NCBI GenBank assembly: GCA_021014325.1
Contig: CM037476.1
Location: 18,388,827 to 18,452,826, forward strand
Direction: 5' to 3'
Origin: Plazaster borealis
Lineage: Eukaryota > Echinodermata > Asteroidea > Forcipulatida > Labidiasteridae
DNA length: 64,000 nucleotides
Each line of letters starts with the position of its first letter. Position 1 is the first letter of the stretch. The position numbers and the translations under genes are program-made. This document shows positions 34,260 through 45,165 of the stretch, piece after piece. The notes beneath the pieces are model-generated. The model had not been told where the DNA came from, did not search any database, and saw only the letters and a program-made list of their open reading frames with translations.

Positions 34260-34397
34260 TTACTAAACGTACCACCATCATATAACCAGAATCGCAGTTC
34301 AAAGAGTTTGGATGTTGACTTGCAGTCGGATTTCTTTAGAGATAGGAAGGATCCTAATACAACGTCTGTAGATCACTCAAACAACGGAGTTAGTTGA
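34260..34397 (+). CDS. 3'-terminal coding exon, C-terminal tail of an unidentified protein
   Basis: The acceptor ACATACATTTTACAG precedes an open frame of 45 codons ending in TGA. The peptide begins LLNVPPSYNQNRSSKSLDV and ends SVDHSNNGVS. It is hydrophilic and rich in Ser, Asn and Asp, with VPPSY resembling a PPxY-type WW-domain ligand (inference). Codons look gene-like and contrast with the surrounding AT-rich repeats. An AATAAA follows 311 bases after the stop, completing a plausible gene end. No upstream exon of this gene could be identified in the window, so the intron is long or the exon is lost among repeats. I do not recognise the family. Confidence 0.6.
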   Translation, partial: LLNVPPSYNQNRSSKSLDVDLQSDFFRDRKDPNTTSVDHSNNGVS

Positions 34398-34707
34398 GTT
34401 CAGTACTACATGTAGGCCTAAGAAGAACCAGAGGTTTAAATGTACTTATTGTTCCACAGGGAGTTGGGGCATTAAGTCTAGTGGGCAGGACAGGTGCATT
34501 GGGGTGTGAAGTTGGGCTACAGTGTAGGGGTGTAGGCTATAATGCTCCCAGGTATGTCATGTCTTTGAAATGATGTATAATGTACAGTATGCCTTACTGA
34601 TACGTGTTTGTACATTTTATGCAGCGATGTAAACTGAAACTACACAGAACATATTGTATATTTCTTCCCTCTATAAATGGATGAAGGTTGGGTGCCAGAT
34701 ATTGCTG

Positions 34708-34713
34708 AATAAA
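34708..34713 (+). terminator. Polyadenylation signal AATAAA
   Basis: Canonical hexamer in GCTGAATAAAGAAACC, downstream of the stop codon at 34395-34397; the intervening 3' UTR is free of recognised repeats. Confidence 0.55.
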
Positions 34714-34820
34714 GAAACCAAAGTGTAGGCCTATTGCATAAAATGTTGCGCACTACATGTAAATGTGCAATTGTATGGTCCTACATTTACAGTATAGTGT
34801 ACTTGTACATTGTATCACCT

Positions 34821-35156
34821 GGGCTCGAAATTTACACTTTGACCACAGTCCCCAGGCCAGTGACTTTAGCGTCGGGCCAGTAAAACTCATGACTGGACAA
34901 GTCCGGCGGTCTTGTGTTTTTGTTCAAAATGTTGACTTCCGGTCCGATAAATATCTTTCAATTCTGTTTAGTGTTGAAGAATTACCCATAATACAAATGA
35001 GATTTTAAAGTCTTCTCGTAGTGCATGTTCAAATCAAAACAGTTCAAATGTTATTTCAATTCTCGTAAAAACAATTCTGGTTCATTAAAACATTTGCAGG
35101 CTCTACACTATCAAGCCCTGTGGGCTTGTGGAGTTTCCCCCTAAATTAGAGCCCTG
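34821..35156. mobile_element. Family G element, near full length
   Basis: GGGCTCGAAATTTACACTTT to AAATTAGAGCCCTG, 336 bp, with GACTTTAGCGTCGGGCCAGT and CTGGACAAGTCCGG inside. It lies just after the polyadenylation signal. Confidence 0.82.
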
Positions 35157-35228
35157 ATCATCACCTTCATTTCAAAGAGGCAATTGATGAAAGTGGAATG
35201 CCTAGTAGCTGTACATGTACCTATCAGG

Positions 35229-35399
35229 GCACAATTTCAACAGAGCTGCTTAACCATTTTTGCTAAGCAGAAATAAGCAGGATACCAGTCAACACTTGTA
35301 AGTGTCACATGGTAGTTTGGCTGGTAACCTTATTCTGGTAAGCATAATTTTGTCGTTCTTAGCTCCTTCTTATATGCTATAAAAGCACAATTTGGCCCA
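35229..35399. mobile_element. MITE family E
   Basis: GGGCACAATTTCAACAGAGC and ending CACAATTTGGCCC; inner TGCTAAGCAGAAATAAGCAGG and TTCTGGTAAGCATAATTTTG. Confidence 0.75.
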
Positions 35400-35814
35400 T
35401 GGTCATTGCCTCATTGCATAGTCGCTTTAAAGTGTTTTACAGTAAAAGTTTACAGTCTACACCGTAAACAAACATGATAAAGATGCAAGGAAAACATACC
35501 ATGCCCTTACTGTTTACACTTGTGAAGTATCAGGCCTGAAAATATGCACATGTACAATGTACATGTAGGTCAATATTCCTATATGTACAATACACAGTGT
35601 ACAAGCATACTAAATAGTACAGGTGTTGACACACATTTAAGTATTGCCATGAATTACGAACTTGATGAATACTTTTCCACAACAAAAGTTCACAGTGAAT
35701 TTATTCATACATAACAGCAGTTGCTCATCTATCATGAGTTTGGCACAATTCAACCACTGTAAGCCACGCCCACTTCACACAAACTAGCTCCAAGAAGCCC
35801 GTAGAAATTGCATT

Positions 35815-36190
35815 TTAAAGGCACTGAACACGTTTGGAAATTGTCAAAGACCAGTGTTCTCACTTGGTGTATCCCAAAATATAAAATAACAAGCCTGTGA
35901 AAATTTGGGCTCAATTGGTCATCGAAGTTGCAAAAAAAATGATGAAAGAAAAAACAACCTTGTTGTACAAATTTGTGTGATTTCAGATAGGAATAAAAAC
36001 TTCTTGCAAGAACTTTTTATTATTTTAGTGAGAAATTACCTCTTGTAAATCTCAAAATCTATGTTATTTTAGAGGGAGTCGTTTCATACAATGTTTTATA
36101 CTATCAACAGCTCTCCGTTGCTTGTTACCAAGTAAGTTTTATGCTAATAATTGTTTTGAGTCATTTACCAAATGTATACGATACCTTTTA
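35815..36190. mobile_element. MITE family A, full length
   Basis: TTAAAGGCACTGAACACG to ATACGATACCTTTTA, 376 bp, opposite orientation to the copy at 6621. Confidence 0.88.
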
Positions 36191-36589
36191 GCTAGTTTTT
36201 GCACTTGTATGAGGATTTATGTGTAACACGAGTTTAATAGTTGGAATTGACGTTTTCATTCTTCAAAGACTTGAGGTCTTCTCAAAAGTATAAGTTTCGG
36301 TCATAAGAATTGCCTTTCAATGATGAAATGGGTGAATTTTGGTAAAATTATACACAATGTCAGCTTTGGAGACAGAGTACGTAGCGAAAACATTGGGCGT
36401 GCAGCAGATGTGTGTGACTCAGAGACGCAGTGACAGGTTAACCCATGTACAGTACTCCAAAGAGTTTTCAGAAATTCCCTCATATTGACCAATCCTAGTC
36501 TGTGTACAAACATGAAGCTATAGCTCCATGTTACAAATGATAAGACGAGAGAGAATGTATTCCTATCCAAATATTAATGCGTCACTCAC
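36191..36589. other. Intron sequence downstream of the exon at 36590
   Basis: Begins (minus strand) with GTGAGTGAC. No other exon or repeat recognised; an 89-codon minus frame at 36301-36570 has no splice support. Confidence 0.4.
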
Positions 36590-36719
36590 CTAGAATATGA
36601 AATTATTGAACCACCCCCGAGTTTATCAGTTATCACGGTGTCCTTCACAGGCTTTTGTCTAGATCCGAACAAGTGTATTCCAGCCTCGCATCTGTCTGAT
36701 GGTATGCGAGTGCAGGTGG
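36590..36719 (-). CDS. Internal exon with paired cysteines, family not recognised
   Basis: A 130-nt minus-strand exon with acceptor TTCTCTAAGGCATAG and donor TCTAG|GTGAGTGAC. One frame is open throughout: TCTRIPSDRCEAGIHLFG, then SRQKPVKDTVITDKLG, then GGSIISYS. The other two frames contain stops. The C-x-x-I-P-S-D-R-C-x-x-G spacing suggests a disulfide-bonded secreted or lumenal module. It weakly recalls the Cys-rich module of VPS10/sortilin-type receptors, but I cannot assign it. It shares its strand with the exon at 21109-21427, which starts just outside a hydrophobic segment, so both could belong to one membrane-protein gene; this is inference only. Confidence 0.68.
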
Positions 36720-37394
36720 CTATGCCTTAGAGAATTAAATACTGGCATGCGTGTGTAGTTGCCAAATGCAGTCTCTGTGACAGGTTATTTTAGTTCTGAC
36801 AAAACCACCCTGCACAATCATGCATGACAACACCCATGCAGGTTCAATAGCATGGAACTACAATGTGTTTTCATTAATACCATCCCACACACCACCACCA
36901 CCACCACCAGTTGCACAAAAGGCTGGTGGCATTGAAACACACACAATGAGTTTATCCTCATTATTGTGATCTGTTTCTAATGAAATAAAAGAGAGGATGG
37001 GTTCTTCAGTTCAAGTTGTATTGTTATGATCATACATGATGTACTGTGTACAAGGCTTGAAATACACTGGACTGCAAGGCCGAGGCCAGGGATTCAACCG
37101 TCTACCATAGCGGCTTGTACCAAAATGCCCATAGCGGCCGCAAGATTTGACCATTGACCTACTTCTAGTCAAACAAGAGGGTTTAAAGAAAAGGTATCAG
37201 ACAGAATTGAAATTTTCCAACGTTTCCCATGTTTAAACATAGAATGTACAACTCTAAAACAAAACCATGTTTCTGTTTCTTAATAATTTTCCAGACAATT
37301 TTTCCTGAAAATAACGGTGCACAAAATCAACAAGATTAACAATGCCTGGGGGTATGGTAACGATTAAATACAAAACTAAACGGTCTCTAAAGGG
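36720..37394. other. No further exon seen
   Basis: A (CCA)n stretch at 36889-36909 and otherwise AT-rich. Presumably intron upstream of the exon at 36590. Confidence 0.4.
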
Positions 37395-37508
37395 TTTTAA
37401 GCATAGGGCTAGTAAACTCGACTTTGGAATGAGCTTCCACAGTGCATCCACTGCTCCCCTTCCTTTGATGCTTTTAAGAAGGCTTTGAAAATTCATCTAT
37501 TTGAACAA
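37395..37508 (+). pseudogene. LINE ORF2 C-terminus
   Basis: The frame reads LWNELPQCIHCSPSFDAFKK then ALKIHLFEQ and stops at 37508. L-W-N-x-L-P...F-K-x-A-L-K-x-H-L-F is the conserved C-terminal motif of L2/CR1-like LINE proteins; upstream coding sequence is lost. Confidence 0.85.
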
Positions 37509-37890
37509 TGACCTACATATTTAACTGTATTCTTTGGTTTTGTAAAAGACACTGTTCAGTGCTGTGTAACGTCTTTGATGAGTAAGAGTGCTCTATACAT
37601 GAAATGTATTCATTGTAATTGTATTTTATAAACTCACAACCAGACAAGTCGTGTGTATTTTGAATTGATTTTACCCTCCAAAAAGGCCTTTGAAAATTCA
37701 TCTATTTGAACAATGACCTACATATTTAACTCTATTATTTGGTTAATTGTTTTAAAGACACTGTTCAGCGCTGTGTAACTGTCTTTGATGAGTAAGAGTG
37801 CTCTATACATGAAACGTGTTTATTGTATTGTATTGTATACTCACAACTGGACAAGTCGTGTGTATTTTGAATTGATTTTATTGTACCCCA
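37480..37890. repeat. 205-bp tandem duplication of a LINE 3' end
   Basis: From GCTTTGAAAATTCATCTATT onward, the LINE C-terminal codons and 3' UTR are repeated at 37685. Both copies contain GAGTAAGAGTGCTCTATACA and AAGTCGTGTGTATTTTGAAT. Copies differ by small indels. Confidence 0.92.
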
Positions 37891-38688
37891 AAAACCAAGT
37901 CCTGAATGTAAATCGGTGCATAAATGTACGGAAATTGCAACATATTAAAACAAGATATTAAACAACGTACTGGTTTTATGCGTGTGATCACCCTTTACAT
38001 GCTCTTTACCCAACGTTCCCCCCCCCCCCCCCCCCGAGTCCTGTGGGGGAAAAAAACTCACAGGCATAACTACTCGGATGGGAATTGAAACTAAAACCCA
38101 TGATCTCTGCATTTTAGAGCACATTATCTTAGACACTAGACAACAGAGCATGTCGATTGATTAGAGGCCATTCTGAACTAGCAGTCAAGGTAACAAGTAT
38201 GTAGCATGGGGATGAAGACTAATATTTTGGTTTTGCATCATACCATGATCCATGTGTGAAATGTTCCAGATGGACAAGTTTTTATTTCTCTCATTGAGCA
38301 GTTGGGGTGCACTTCACTATGAAAGAAAAATGGCCTTGCCTTCACAAGAACAAAGTATCATGCCTGAAACAGGAATTTAATACTAGTTTTCATGGGGGTG
38401 TGTACGTTGTGTGACTAACTACCAGTAGCTTTTTGTGTATTGACTTTAGCAACCTGGAGGAGGGTCATGTAGTGTAAAAGGTGCTGGCTTCATGTGGTCA
38501 TACATAAACAAAAATACAAGGATGTTGACATTTTGTGACGAGTTCATTTACACCCAATATGAGGAATGAATTAAAAACACAAACAGTTTCAGAACACTGA
38601 ACTTTAGTGATACTCCGCTCCTGTATGTAGGAGCAAGGCAGTTCTTTCTTACTTTTTAAGGAAAACACAAACTTGTTTACGTGAACAT
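37891..38688. other. No gene seen; C run
   Basis: A run of 18 C lies at 38018-38035. A family D-like word (ATGGCCTTGCCTTCACAAG) occurs near 38330. No exon signals. Confidence 0.4.
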
Positions 38689-38950
38689 CAGGGTTCTCCC
38701 TAGGATTATTCAGAACTGTGGGGCATTCTGGACCCAAATGTTTGGATGTTTGGCCGAAGCATGCTGAATCGAAACAAGGTCTTCGGAATATATTTTACTT
38801 GGTGTTGATCTTGGTTTTAAAAGCCCTGTTCTGCAATCTGGAGCATTATATGGTTTCTCTTGATGATTTTTGTAAAACTATATAATTCGGCCGAACATGA
38901 GAGCAAATCAGCATGCAATTCGCGTATAGCTTGTGCATGGGGAGAACCCT
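38689..38950. mobile_element. hAT-like MITE with 8-bp target duplication
   Basis: CAGGGTTCTCCC at the left and GGGAGAACCCT at the right are inverted ends 262 bp apart. The 8 bases GTGAACAT lie at 38681-38688 and again at 38951-38958. CAGGG ends plus an 8-bp duplication are characteristic of the hAT superfamily. No transposase is encoded. Confidence 0.85.
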
Positions 38951-39413
38951 GTGAACATATTTCAAGGGGCATCGAGGCAATGACCAGGGTCACTCATAGA
39001 CATGATAGAGGAAATTTACCTCTGGTAAATAAGGTCTGGGTGAAATGGCACAGGTGTACTGTACACAACTACGTACTAACAAACTATTCTTTAGAGGCAC
39101 CAAGACAAACAACAGGGCAAGTTTAGGATTTAAATGACTTCTGTGTACTTCCAGCCCCGTGTTAATTTCACTTAAATTTTGTAACATTGGCATTAAATTT
39201 ATATATTGTGTAATGTACCTCACACAACTGCCTGCATGACTACTTTTATACTGGTGGTTCCATTAAACTCTGCACTGTGTAGTGTGTTTGAATAACAAAA
39301 TATCAAATTTTTGGTCTTGCGTTGAAAACTCACTGACCTGCATCTTGTCTAGATGATGAATTAAAAAAATATTGTGTAGGCCTACTCTCATAAAATTATT
39401 CTGAATAAACTCA

Positions 39414-39675
39414 GACGTGGGTGGTCCGGTCCATTCAGCCATTTACGGGAACGAGGGCTTAATACGAGAATATTTCTATTCCCCCTGGACAGGATGCCAG
39501 TCCATCGCAGGTTACTCCCCAGTACCCATTTATACTCCTAGGTGGAGAGCAGCAATTATGATAAAGTGCCTTGCTCAAGGACACAAATGTCATGACTGTG
39601 ACACGAACCCACACTCTGCTGATCAGAAACACCAGAGCTCGAGTCCGGTGCTCTTAACCGCTCGGCCACGACAGG
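39414..39675 (-). mobile_element. tRNA-derived SINE, full length
   Basis: On the minus strand: CGTGGCCGAGCGGTTAAGAG (A box), CAGAGTGTGGGTTCGTGTC (B box), body CCTTGAGCAAGGCACTTTA, then GGGGAGTAACCTGCGATGGA and CTGGCATCCTGTCCAGG. The head resembles a long-variable-arm (Leu/Ser type) tRNA; the body is shared with 13020-13235. Non-coding. Confidence 0.85.
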
Positions 39676-40010
39676 CCACAGAGATCACGGTCGCTGATGA
39701 CCATAACTGCAAAATATGCATTCATAACACCTCAATGACTTGGTGAATGGACAGATAAACTGAAAGAACTCTGACAGAGCGTATTCAGAGCTCTGATGCC
39801 CTGTGACACGAACCCACACTCTGCTGATCGGAAACACCAGAGCTTGAGTCTGCTCCGGTGCTCTTAACCACTCGGCCACGACAGGCGACAGATATCACGG
39901 TCGCTGATGACCATTACAGCAAAATATACATTCATAACACCTCAATGACTTGGTGAATGGACAGCGAAACTGAAAGAACTCTGACAGAGCCTATCAGAGC
40001 TCCGATGCAC
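39597..40010. repeat. 205-210 bp tandem duplication of the SINE head and its flank
   Basis: TGTGACACGAACCCACACTC at 39597 and 39802, and TCGCTGATGACCAT at 39691 and 39901. The second unit has a 5-base CTGCT-type insertion. The tandem unit joins the tRNA-like head to 120 bp of flanking DNA, so it arose after SINE insertion. Confidence 0.93.
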
Positions 40011-40166
40011 TCTGCGTAACCTTATGAAGCTAATAAATAACAAGAAAATTTGTCCTTTCAAAATGTTATTAATTGGATTTTCTTTGACATGGGAAACTTC
40101 ACTGGACTCGTAAGCTTGAACAAATAACACTTGACCATCAAGCCACATCCGCAGCCATAGCTGCTA

Positions 40167-40776
40167 TAGACTTTGCAAGTCTCGCGCATATCAAAAAACG
40201 AAAAAACACAAGTTCAAAATTTGTTTTGAAAAATTCTTGAAAAATACTCATTGGCATGTTGTTATAAATAAATTTTCAATTTTTGTATTAATTTTATAAT
40301 ACAAATAATTTGTTCAAATTAACATTGTAAAACAAAATTAAAACTTGGGATGAGAATGCTTACTGTTGGAAACTCCATATTGCCAATCACGCCCGAATGT
40401 GCGACTATTACATTGAAAGAGAAACATCCATGATGGCTGAGACACTGAACTGAACATCTGACGGCAGAGATGCCCGAGATATTCATGAAGGACTGGCCTA
40501 CATGTAGGTTTAATGAAAACATGAACGTTGTGTAACCAGAAACGGAGACGTGGTGTCTTATTCTCAGGTTTTCTTCGTTATTTTGTTGAATTGATTTTAC
40601 TTTCCTATTGTTAATCACTATAGTATTACATTCCCAACAACATATAATTTTCATAGCCATAAACTATGTTAAACAAAAATATTTGAAAAAAACAAAATCC
40701 GCCCACGTAAAACTCCATATAGTTGGGACCACAATGGTCCCGGAAGTTTAAATATGAGCAAGACTTGCACAGTCTA
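40167..40776. mobile_element. 610-bp element with TAGACT...AGTCTA ends
   Basis: TAGACTTTGCAAGTCTCGCG at the left and GCAAGACTTGCACAGTCTA at the right. The inner GGGACCACAATGGTCCC matches the GGACCAAAGTGGTCC palindrome of 10451-10590. The interior is AT-rich and non-coding. Confidence 0.65.
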
Positions 40777-40795
40777 TTCGGACGTGATCCACAAC

Positions 40796-41794
40796 TAGGC
40801 CTGTGCCTGGTACCCGGGTTTACGGGTACCCGAAAGCCAATGTCATTACCCGGTTCCAATTTCCGGTTCCAATACCCGAAACTTTGTGTTGAAAAAACGC
40901 GCACCTAAAACAAAAACCCAAAAAACCTTCAAATAATCACCGACCGCGATAAGTTGTGAAGCTAAAACCCTGACTTGCGGCCAGTTGTAAATTTGTAAAA
41001 TAAACAAAGCAGGCAGCGCTCTCTCAATCAGTTGTTCTCAAGCTCGGCAACTGATTGGGCCGCACGGCGCACATCATTAGCCATTATTGCGATGTCATCG
41101 TTCTACTCATGCATATTATGCGCGTGAAGACATGGCACGCATGCAAGACATGGCAAACTCGTCCCCACGTCTTGATTTCATGATTCTTTATGGGATAATG
41201 ATGGGAATGGGAACGGGCCCACAACACGTGTCTGGGTCATTTGGAAATTCCCAGTCAATAATTGTCGGCTACATGCACGACGCAGCGGATGCTTAATGGA
41301 CAACACACTTGAGGTTATCGGTTTGTCACGAATGAAATGGGCGGGATCAAATCGTGAAAACATTGGATTGGACGTCGGGCCTGTTAACCTGTTTATAGCA
41401 ATCTTAGCAAATCATTGTGGGTAACAAGCGTTTTCATCAAAGCAGTAACATGGAGCTGTACGCGAGGATTATGAAAACTTATGGTGAGAGCTATACCGTT
41501 AATTTGATTTGAAAGTTGTGTGAATTATCACTACACAAAAATAAGATCGTAATTGTATTATACCGACAACATTTAGCACTTCATAATTAGGTGCCATGGG
41601 TTACCTGCCATGGGTTACCTACCATGGGTAGAAAGTAAGACATGTAGCCTAGCTCACAACATGACTCTCGTGACCGTACACTTCAATGTTTTGAGCATGT
41701 AACGAGTTTCTTTACGGGTACCCGAAACCCGAAACCCGAAATGCAATGACAATCGGGTACCCGAAACAAAAATACCCGTCAACGCACAGGCCTA
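40796..41794. mobile_element. 999-bp hAT-like element with perfect 8-bp target duplication
   Basis: TAGGCCTGTGC at the left is the exact inverse of GCACAGGCCTA at the right. TCCACAAC precedes (40788-40795) and follows (41795-41802) the element without mismatch. Both subterminal regions are packed with GGGTACCCG palindromes. The middle is more GC-rich than its surroundings and holds a Kozak-like ATG (MELYARIMKTYG) ending at a donor-like TATG|GTGAGAG at 41492, which could be captured host DNA. No transposase frame. Confidence 0.92.
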
Positions 41795-41802
41795 TCCACA
41801 AC

Positions 41803-42364
41803 TCTTCCAAGAACCCATGATGTACATTATACACCTATGAAGCTATCGACCTGCATCAAACAGGAAATTGACGTTCAGGTCACTGTTAACTGAGAAATCA
41901 ATTGAATGTCATAGAGCAACCGTCACCCCGACAAACCAAGCTCATGTCACCCACGATCGATCAGCAACAATGATTGCGTGACGTTGTACACAAGTGTGAT
42001 CACATGACTTTTTAAATATATGGCTTCAAGCGTACATTTTGACGAAAAGTTTTGAGACAAAGTGTGTATTGAAACTGATATTTTTCTTTTTAAAGGATTG
42101 TGAATTTAAGGATCTTTTGTAATGTGGTTTGCAACTAAATGTATATTTAGTCAATTCAGTGGCTGCCATTATGTTGTTTACTTTTCCACACGTTGATTGG
42201 TTAGCGGCAACTTAAGAGGGCGCATGACGTAACAACTACATGTACATGTACGCACAGGTTTACTATGATTGATTCCCGCCTGTTGGAAACCTGCTAAGCT
42301 CAGGCGCAGCATCATCCTGAAAAGTCAGTCACCGACTGTTCTGTATCATCACAAGGTTGGCCTA
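41803..42364. other. No gene seen
   Basis: A short ACATGT repeat near 42238; otherwise nothing recognised. Confidence 0.4.
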
Positions 42365-42611
42365 GGGCCCAATTTCATAGAGCTGCTAAGCACAAAAATT
42401 TGCTTAGCATGAAATTTCTTCCTTGATAAAAACAGGATTACCGACCAAATTTCCATGTGTTGCATATTGCTTGTTACTGGTATTCAGCTGTTGTTTGCTT
42501 ATCCTGAAAATCACGTGGAAATTTGGTTGGTACTGTAATACTGTTTTTATCAAGGAATAAATTTCATGCTAAGCAAATTTTTGTGCTTAGCAGCTCTATG
42601 AAACTGGGCCC
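42365..42611. mobile_element. MITE family E, complete palindrome
   Basis: GGGCCCAATTTCATAGAGC against GCTCTATGAAACTGGGCCC, 247 bp, with AAATTTGCTTAGCATGAAAT mirrored near the other end. It is the best-preserved family E copy in the window. Confidence 0.92.
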
Positions 42612-43164
42612 AGGACAGCTCTCTATAGACAGCAAGTTTATTAATTATGTCTAGTGGAAGCCATTACTGAAAGTACACTTTATTACTGAATACATAGTAC
42701 ACTACACGTACAGTGCACAGTACTTTGTCCCATTCACATTCAAAACAACCACTCAATCAAATTAATTTTCACAATATTTCTAAGGTCAGTTTGATTACGG
42801 GGTAAATTACTTTGAAAAATGACAGCGATTTAGACTTAATGAGAATAGTGAGCTCACATTTGATAATTTCAAACGGTTTGCATGTAAATCTTTACTGCTT
42901 TTTCTAATGTAAGTACACATACAGTGTGTTGTTATCTGTGCTAAATTGAACGTGAAATGCATTTATTCAGCTTTTTACTGACGGTGTATTTAAGTTTACA
43001 AACCTTCAATGAAATGGAAGGTGTCAGTCACTAAAATCAAGGATTTCTCCTTGTTCTCCTATTGTTAAAACTCCTCCATTTAGCATTTTTGACTTACGTA
43101 CATGTATGTTGGACACATGTGTGCACTGACTGTTTGATTTGGGTGTGTCAGACAAATTTACCCA
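42612..43164. other. No gene seen
   Basis: AT-rich single-copy-looking DNA. Confidence 0.4.
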
Positions 43165-43650
43165 AACAAAGTGGTTTCATAATAATAATAATAATAATAA
43201 TTATAACGGGCATTTATAGAGCGCTCTTACACTGGGTACCACAGCGCTTTACAAGAAACTATACAATAAGAGAATAAATAAAGGCATTAATAATGGGAAA
43301 GACAGTTGGTCCTGAGCAATCAACCATTGAATGGGAAAGTTTTGAGATGTTTTTGAAAACTTCCAGAGACTCTGCAGAAGAAATTTGATGAGAGAGACAG
43401 TTCCAAAGGTGTAGGGCATGCGTAAAATGGACGATCCCCAGTCAGCAGAATGCATCTTTGGAACTGTCAAGAGTGTACTGTCTGAACCATAGTGAAGGCC
43501 AGGTTGTACGGATAGTAAACCTTGATGAGTCTGGTGAGTTATGCAGGAGCAGTAGGTATGTTGATTGTGCAACTTGGTGATTTTTATTTGAAGTCCAAAC
43601 GTCCTTCAAAAGTTTAGTGAGTGGTGAGAAGGTCTCAAAATGACAATTTA
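43165..43650 (-). mobile_element. LINE-type 3' region with (TTA)n tail
   Basis: On the minus strand a non-coding region ends AAAGCGCTGTGGTACCCAGT, AGAGCGCTCTATAAATGCCC, then (ATT)n at 43182-43202. The upstream 400 bases read as a structured 3' UTR; a 107-codon minus frame has no known motif. Confidence 0.5.
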
Positions 43651-44141
43651 TTTTTAGCAGTCTTGTTCAAATGTTTCTACAACCTGTGAATAAATAATGA
43701 AAGGTAGAATACAAACGAAAATCACACTGGATCCATTTGTATTTTTCTTGAACATTTTCGCGCATTTTGTTCATCATTTTTTGAATTGATTTTTTGTCTT
43801 TATTCCAACAAAAATCTCAATAAATAACTCTGAAGTATAAAAAAACAAATTACTTTTTGTTATTGGCCTGAAATTTGCATGCCTCATAATCAGTACGCAG
43901 AGTGCAAACTCATTATGTATTATTACAATATTATTATGGTCCAGTAAATATATTCATCACAGATCTTGCCGCAGGATATTTCTCTATGAATAATAATTGT
44001 GTACAGACCTTTAATAAGAGGACAGCCAGACTGATAACGAGAAGCCAAATTTGATTGATCATTATGAAGTACAGCATTAGTACATGTATATTAATAATTG
44101 CTTAATTCCAATCTTTACGCTCACTGATCATTAAGCTCGTA
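43651..44141. other. No gene seen
   Basis: AT-rich; nothing recognised. Confidence 0.4.
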
Positions 44142-44515
44142 TTAAAGGCACTGAACACGTTTGGAAATTGTCAAAGACCAGTGTTCTCATTTGGTGTATC
44201 CGAACATGCATAAAATAACAAGCCTGTGAAAATTTGGGCTCAATTGGTCATTGAAGTTGCAAGAAAATGATGAAAGAAAAAACACCCTTGTTGTACAAAT
44301 TTGTGTGCTTTCAGATAGGAATAAAAACTTCTTGCAAGAAGTTTATATTATTTTAGTGAGAAATTACCTCTTTCTCAAAAACTATGTTACTTCAGAGGGA
44401 GTCGTTTCCTACAATGTTTTATACTATCAACAGCTCACTGTTGCTTTTTATACCAAGTAAGTTTTTATGCTAATATTTGTTTTGAGTCAATACCAAGCGT
44501 GTACGATACCTTTAA
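44142..44515. mobile_element. MITE family A, full length
   Basis: TTAAAGGCACTGAACACG to TACGATACCTTTAA, 374 bp, TTAA at both borders. Confidence 0.9.
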
Positions 44516-44559
44516 GCATCAATTACCAAACCTCTGGAGAACGTTATTTTCCTTCTGGA

Positions 44560-45165
44560 ATACTGAAATCCAGTTTCATTTTGCAATGGACACTTCCATT
44601 GGAAAATCATAAAGTCTATGGGAAACTTCTGAGGAGGCACCAAGGCCAAGACCAGGGCTGCGTTCCACTTGCGCAAACGGATCGCAACCGTTCGCACAAA
44701 CGTTTGTGATCGTTGGAACGATTAGTTGCGCACTTCGGGATGTCAATATGGCGGCGCTCTGTAATGAAAATTGTGACACCCTATGTATTTAATTTGTTAT
44801 AACTTGGTTGTTGCTGTATTGTAGGTATATATTTTAGTCCTCGCTCAGTACATCGCGACATCAAATATTAAGTTATTATTTCAACTCCACCTGACTGTGT
44901 TATCAATCTCTGAAACACATTATAAATATTTTCGTGACACGAATCTTGTTGTCCGCCATTTTGAAAACCACCCACCAACACCTCAGAAATACGCTCTCCT
45001 ATGGTTGGTAACGTTCGCCAACGTTGGCGGCGCACAACTCGTTCCACTCGAAATTGTTGGCAAACATGCGCAAACGTTGGCAACATTTGCGCAAGTGGAA
45101 CGCACCCCAGGGCAACAGAGGCCAATGCCTTCGTGGTTTCCAGGAATTTCTATCCCGGTAGTCAC
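44560..45165. mobile_element. Family D element carrying a nested insertion
   Basis: The left part (TTTCATTTTGCAATGGACAC, GGCACCAAGGCCAAGACCAGG) stops at 44657 and the right part (GGGCAACAGAGGCCAATGCC) resumes at 45110. The uninterrupted copy at 9455-9640 reads straight through this join. Confidence 0.88.
44658..45106. mobile_element. 449-bp MITE nested in family D
   Basis: CTGCGTTCCACTTGCGCAAA at the left mirrors TTTGCGCAAGTGGAACGCA at the right; the arms continue with GC-rich palindromic words (CGTTGGCGAACGTTACC). Flanked by CCAGGG on both sides, which the empty copy has once. No coding capacity. Confidence 0.9.
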
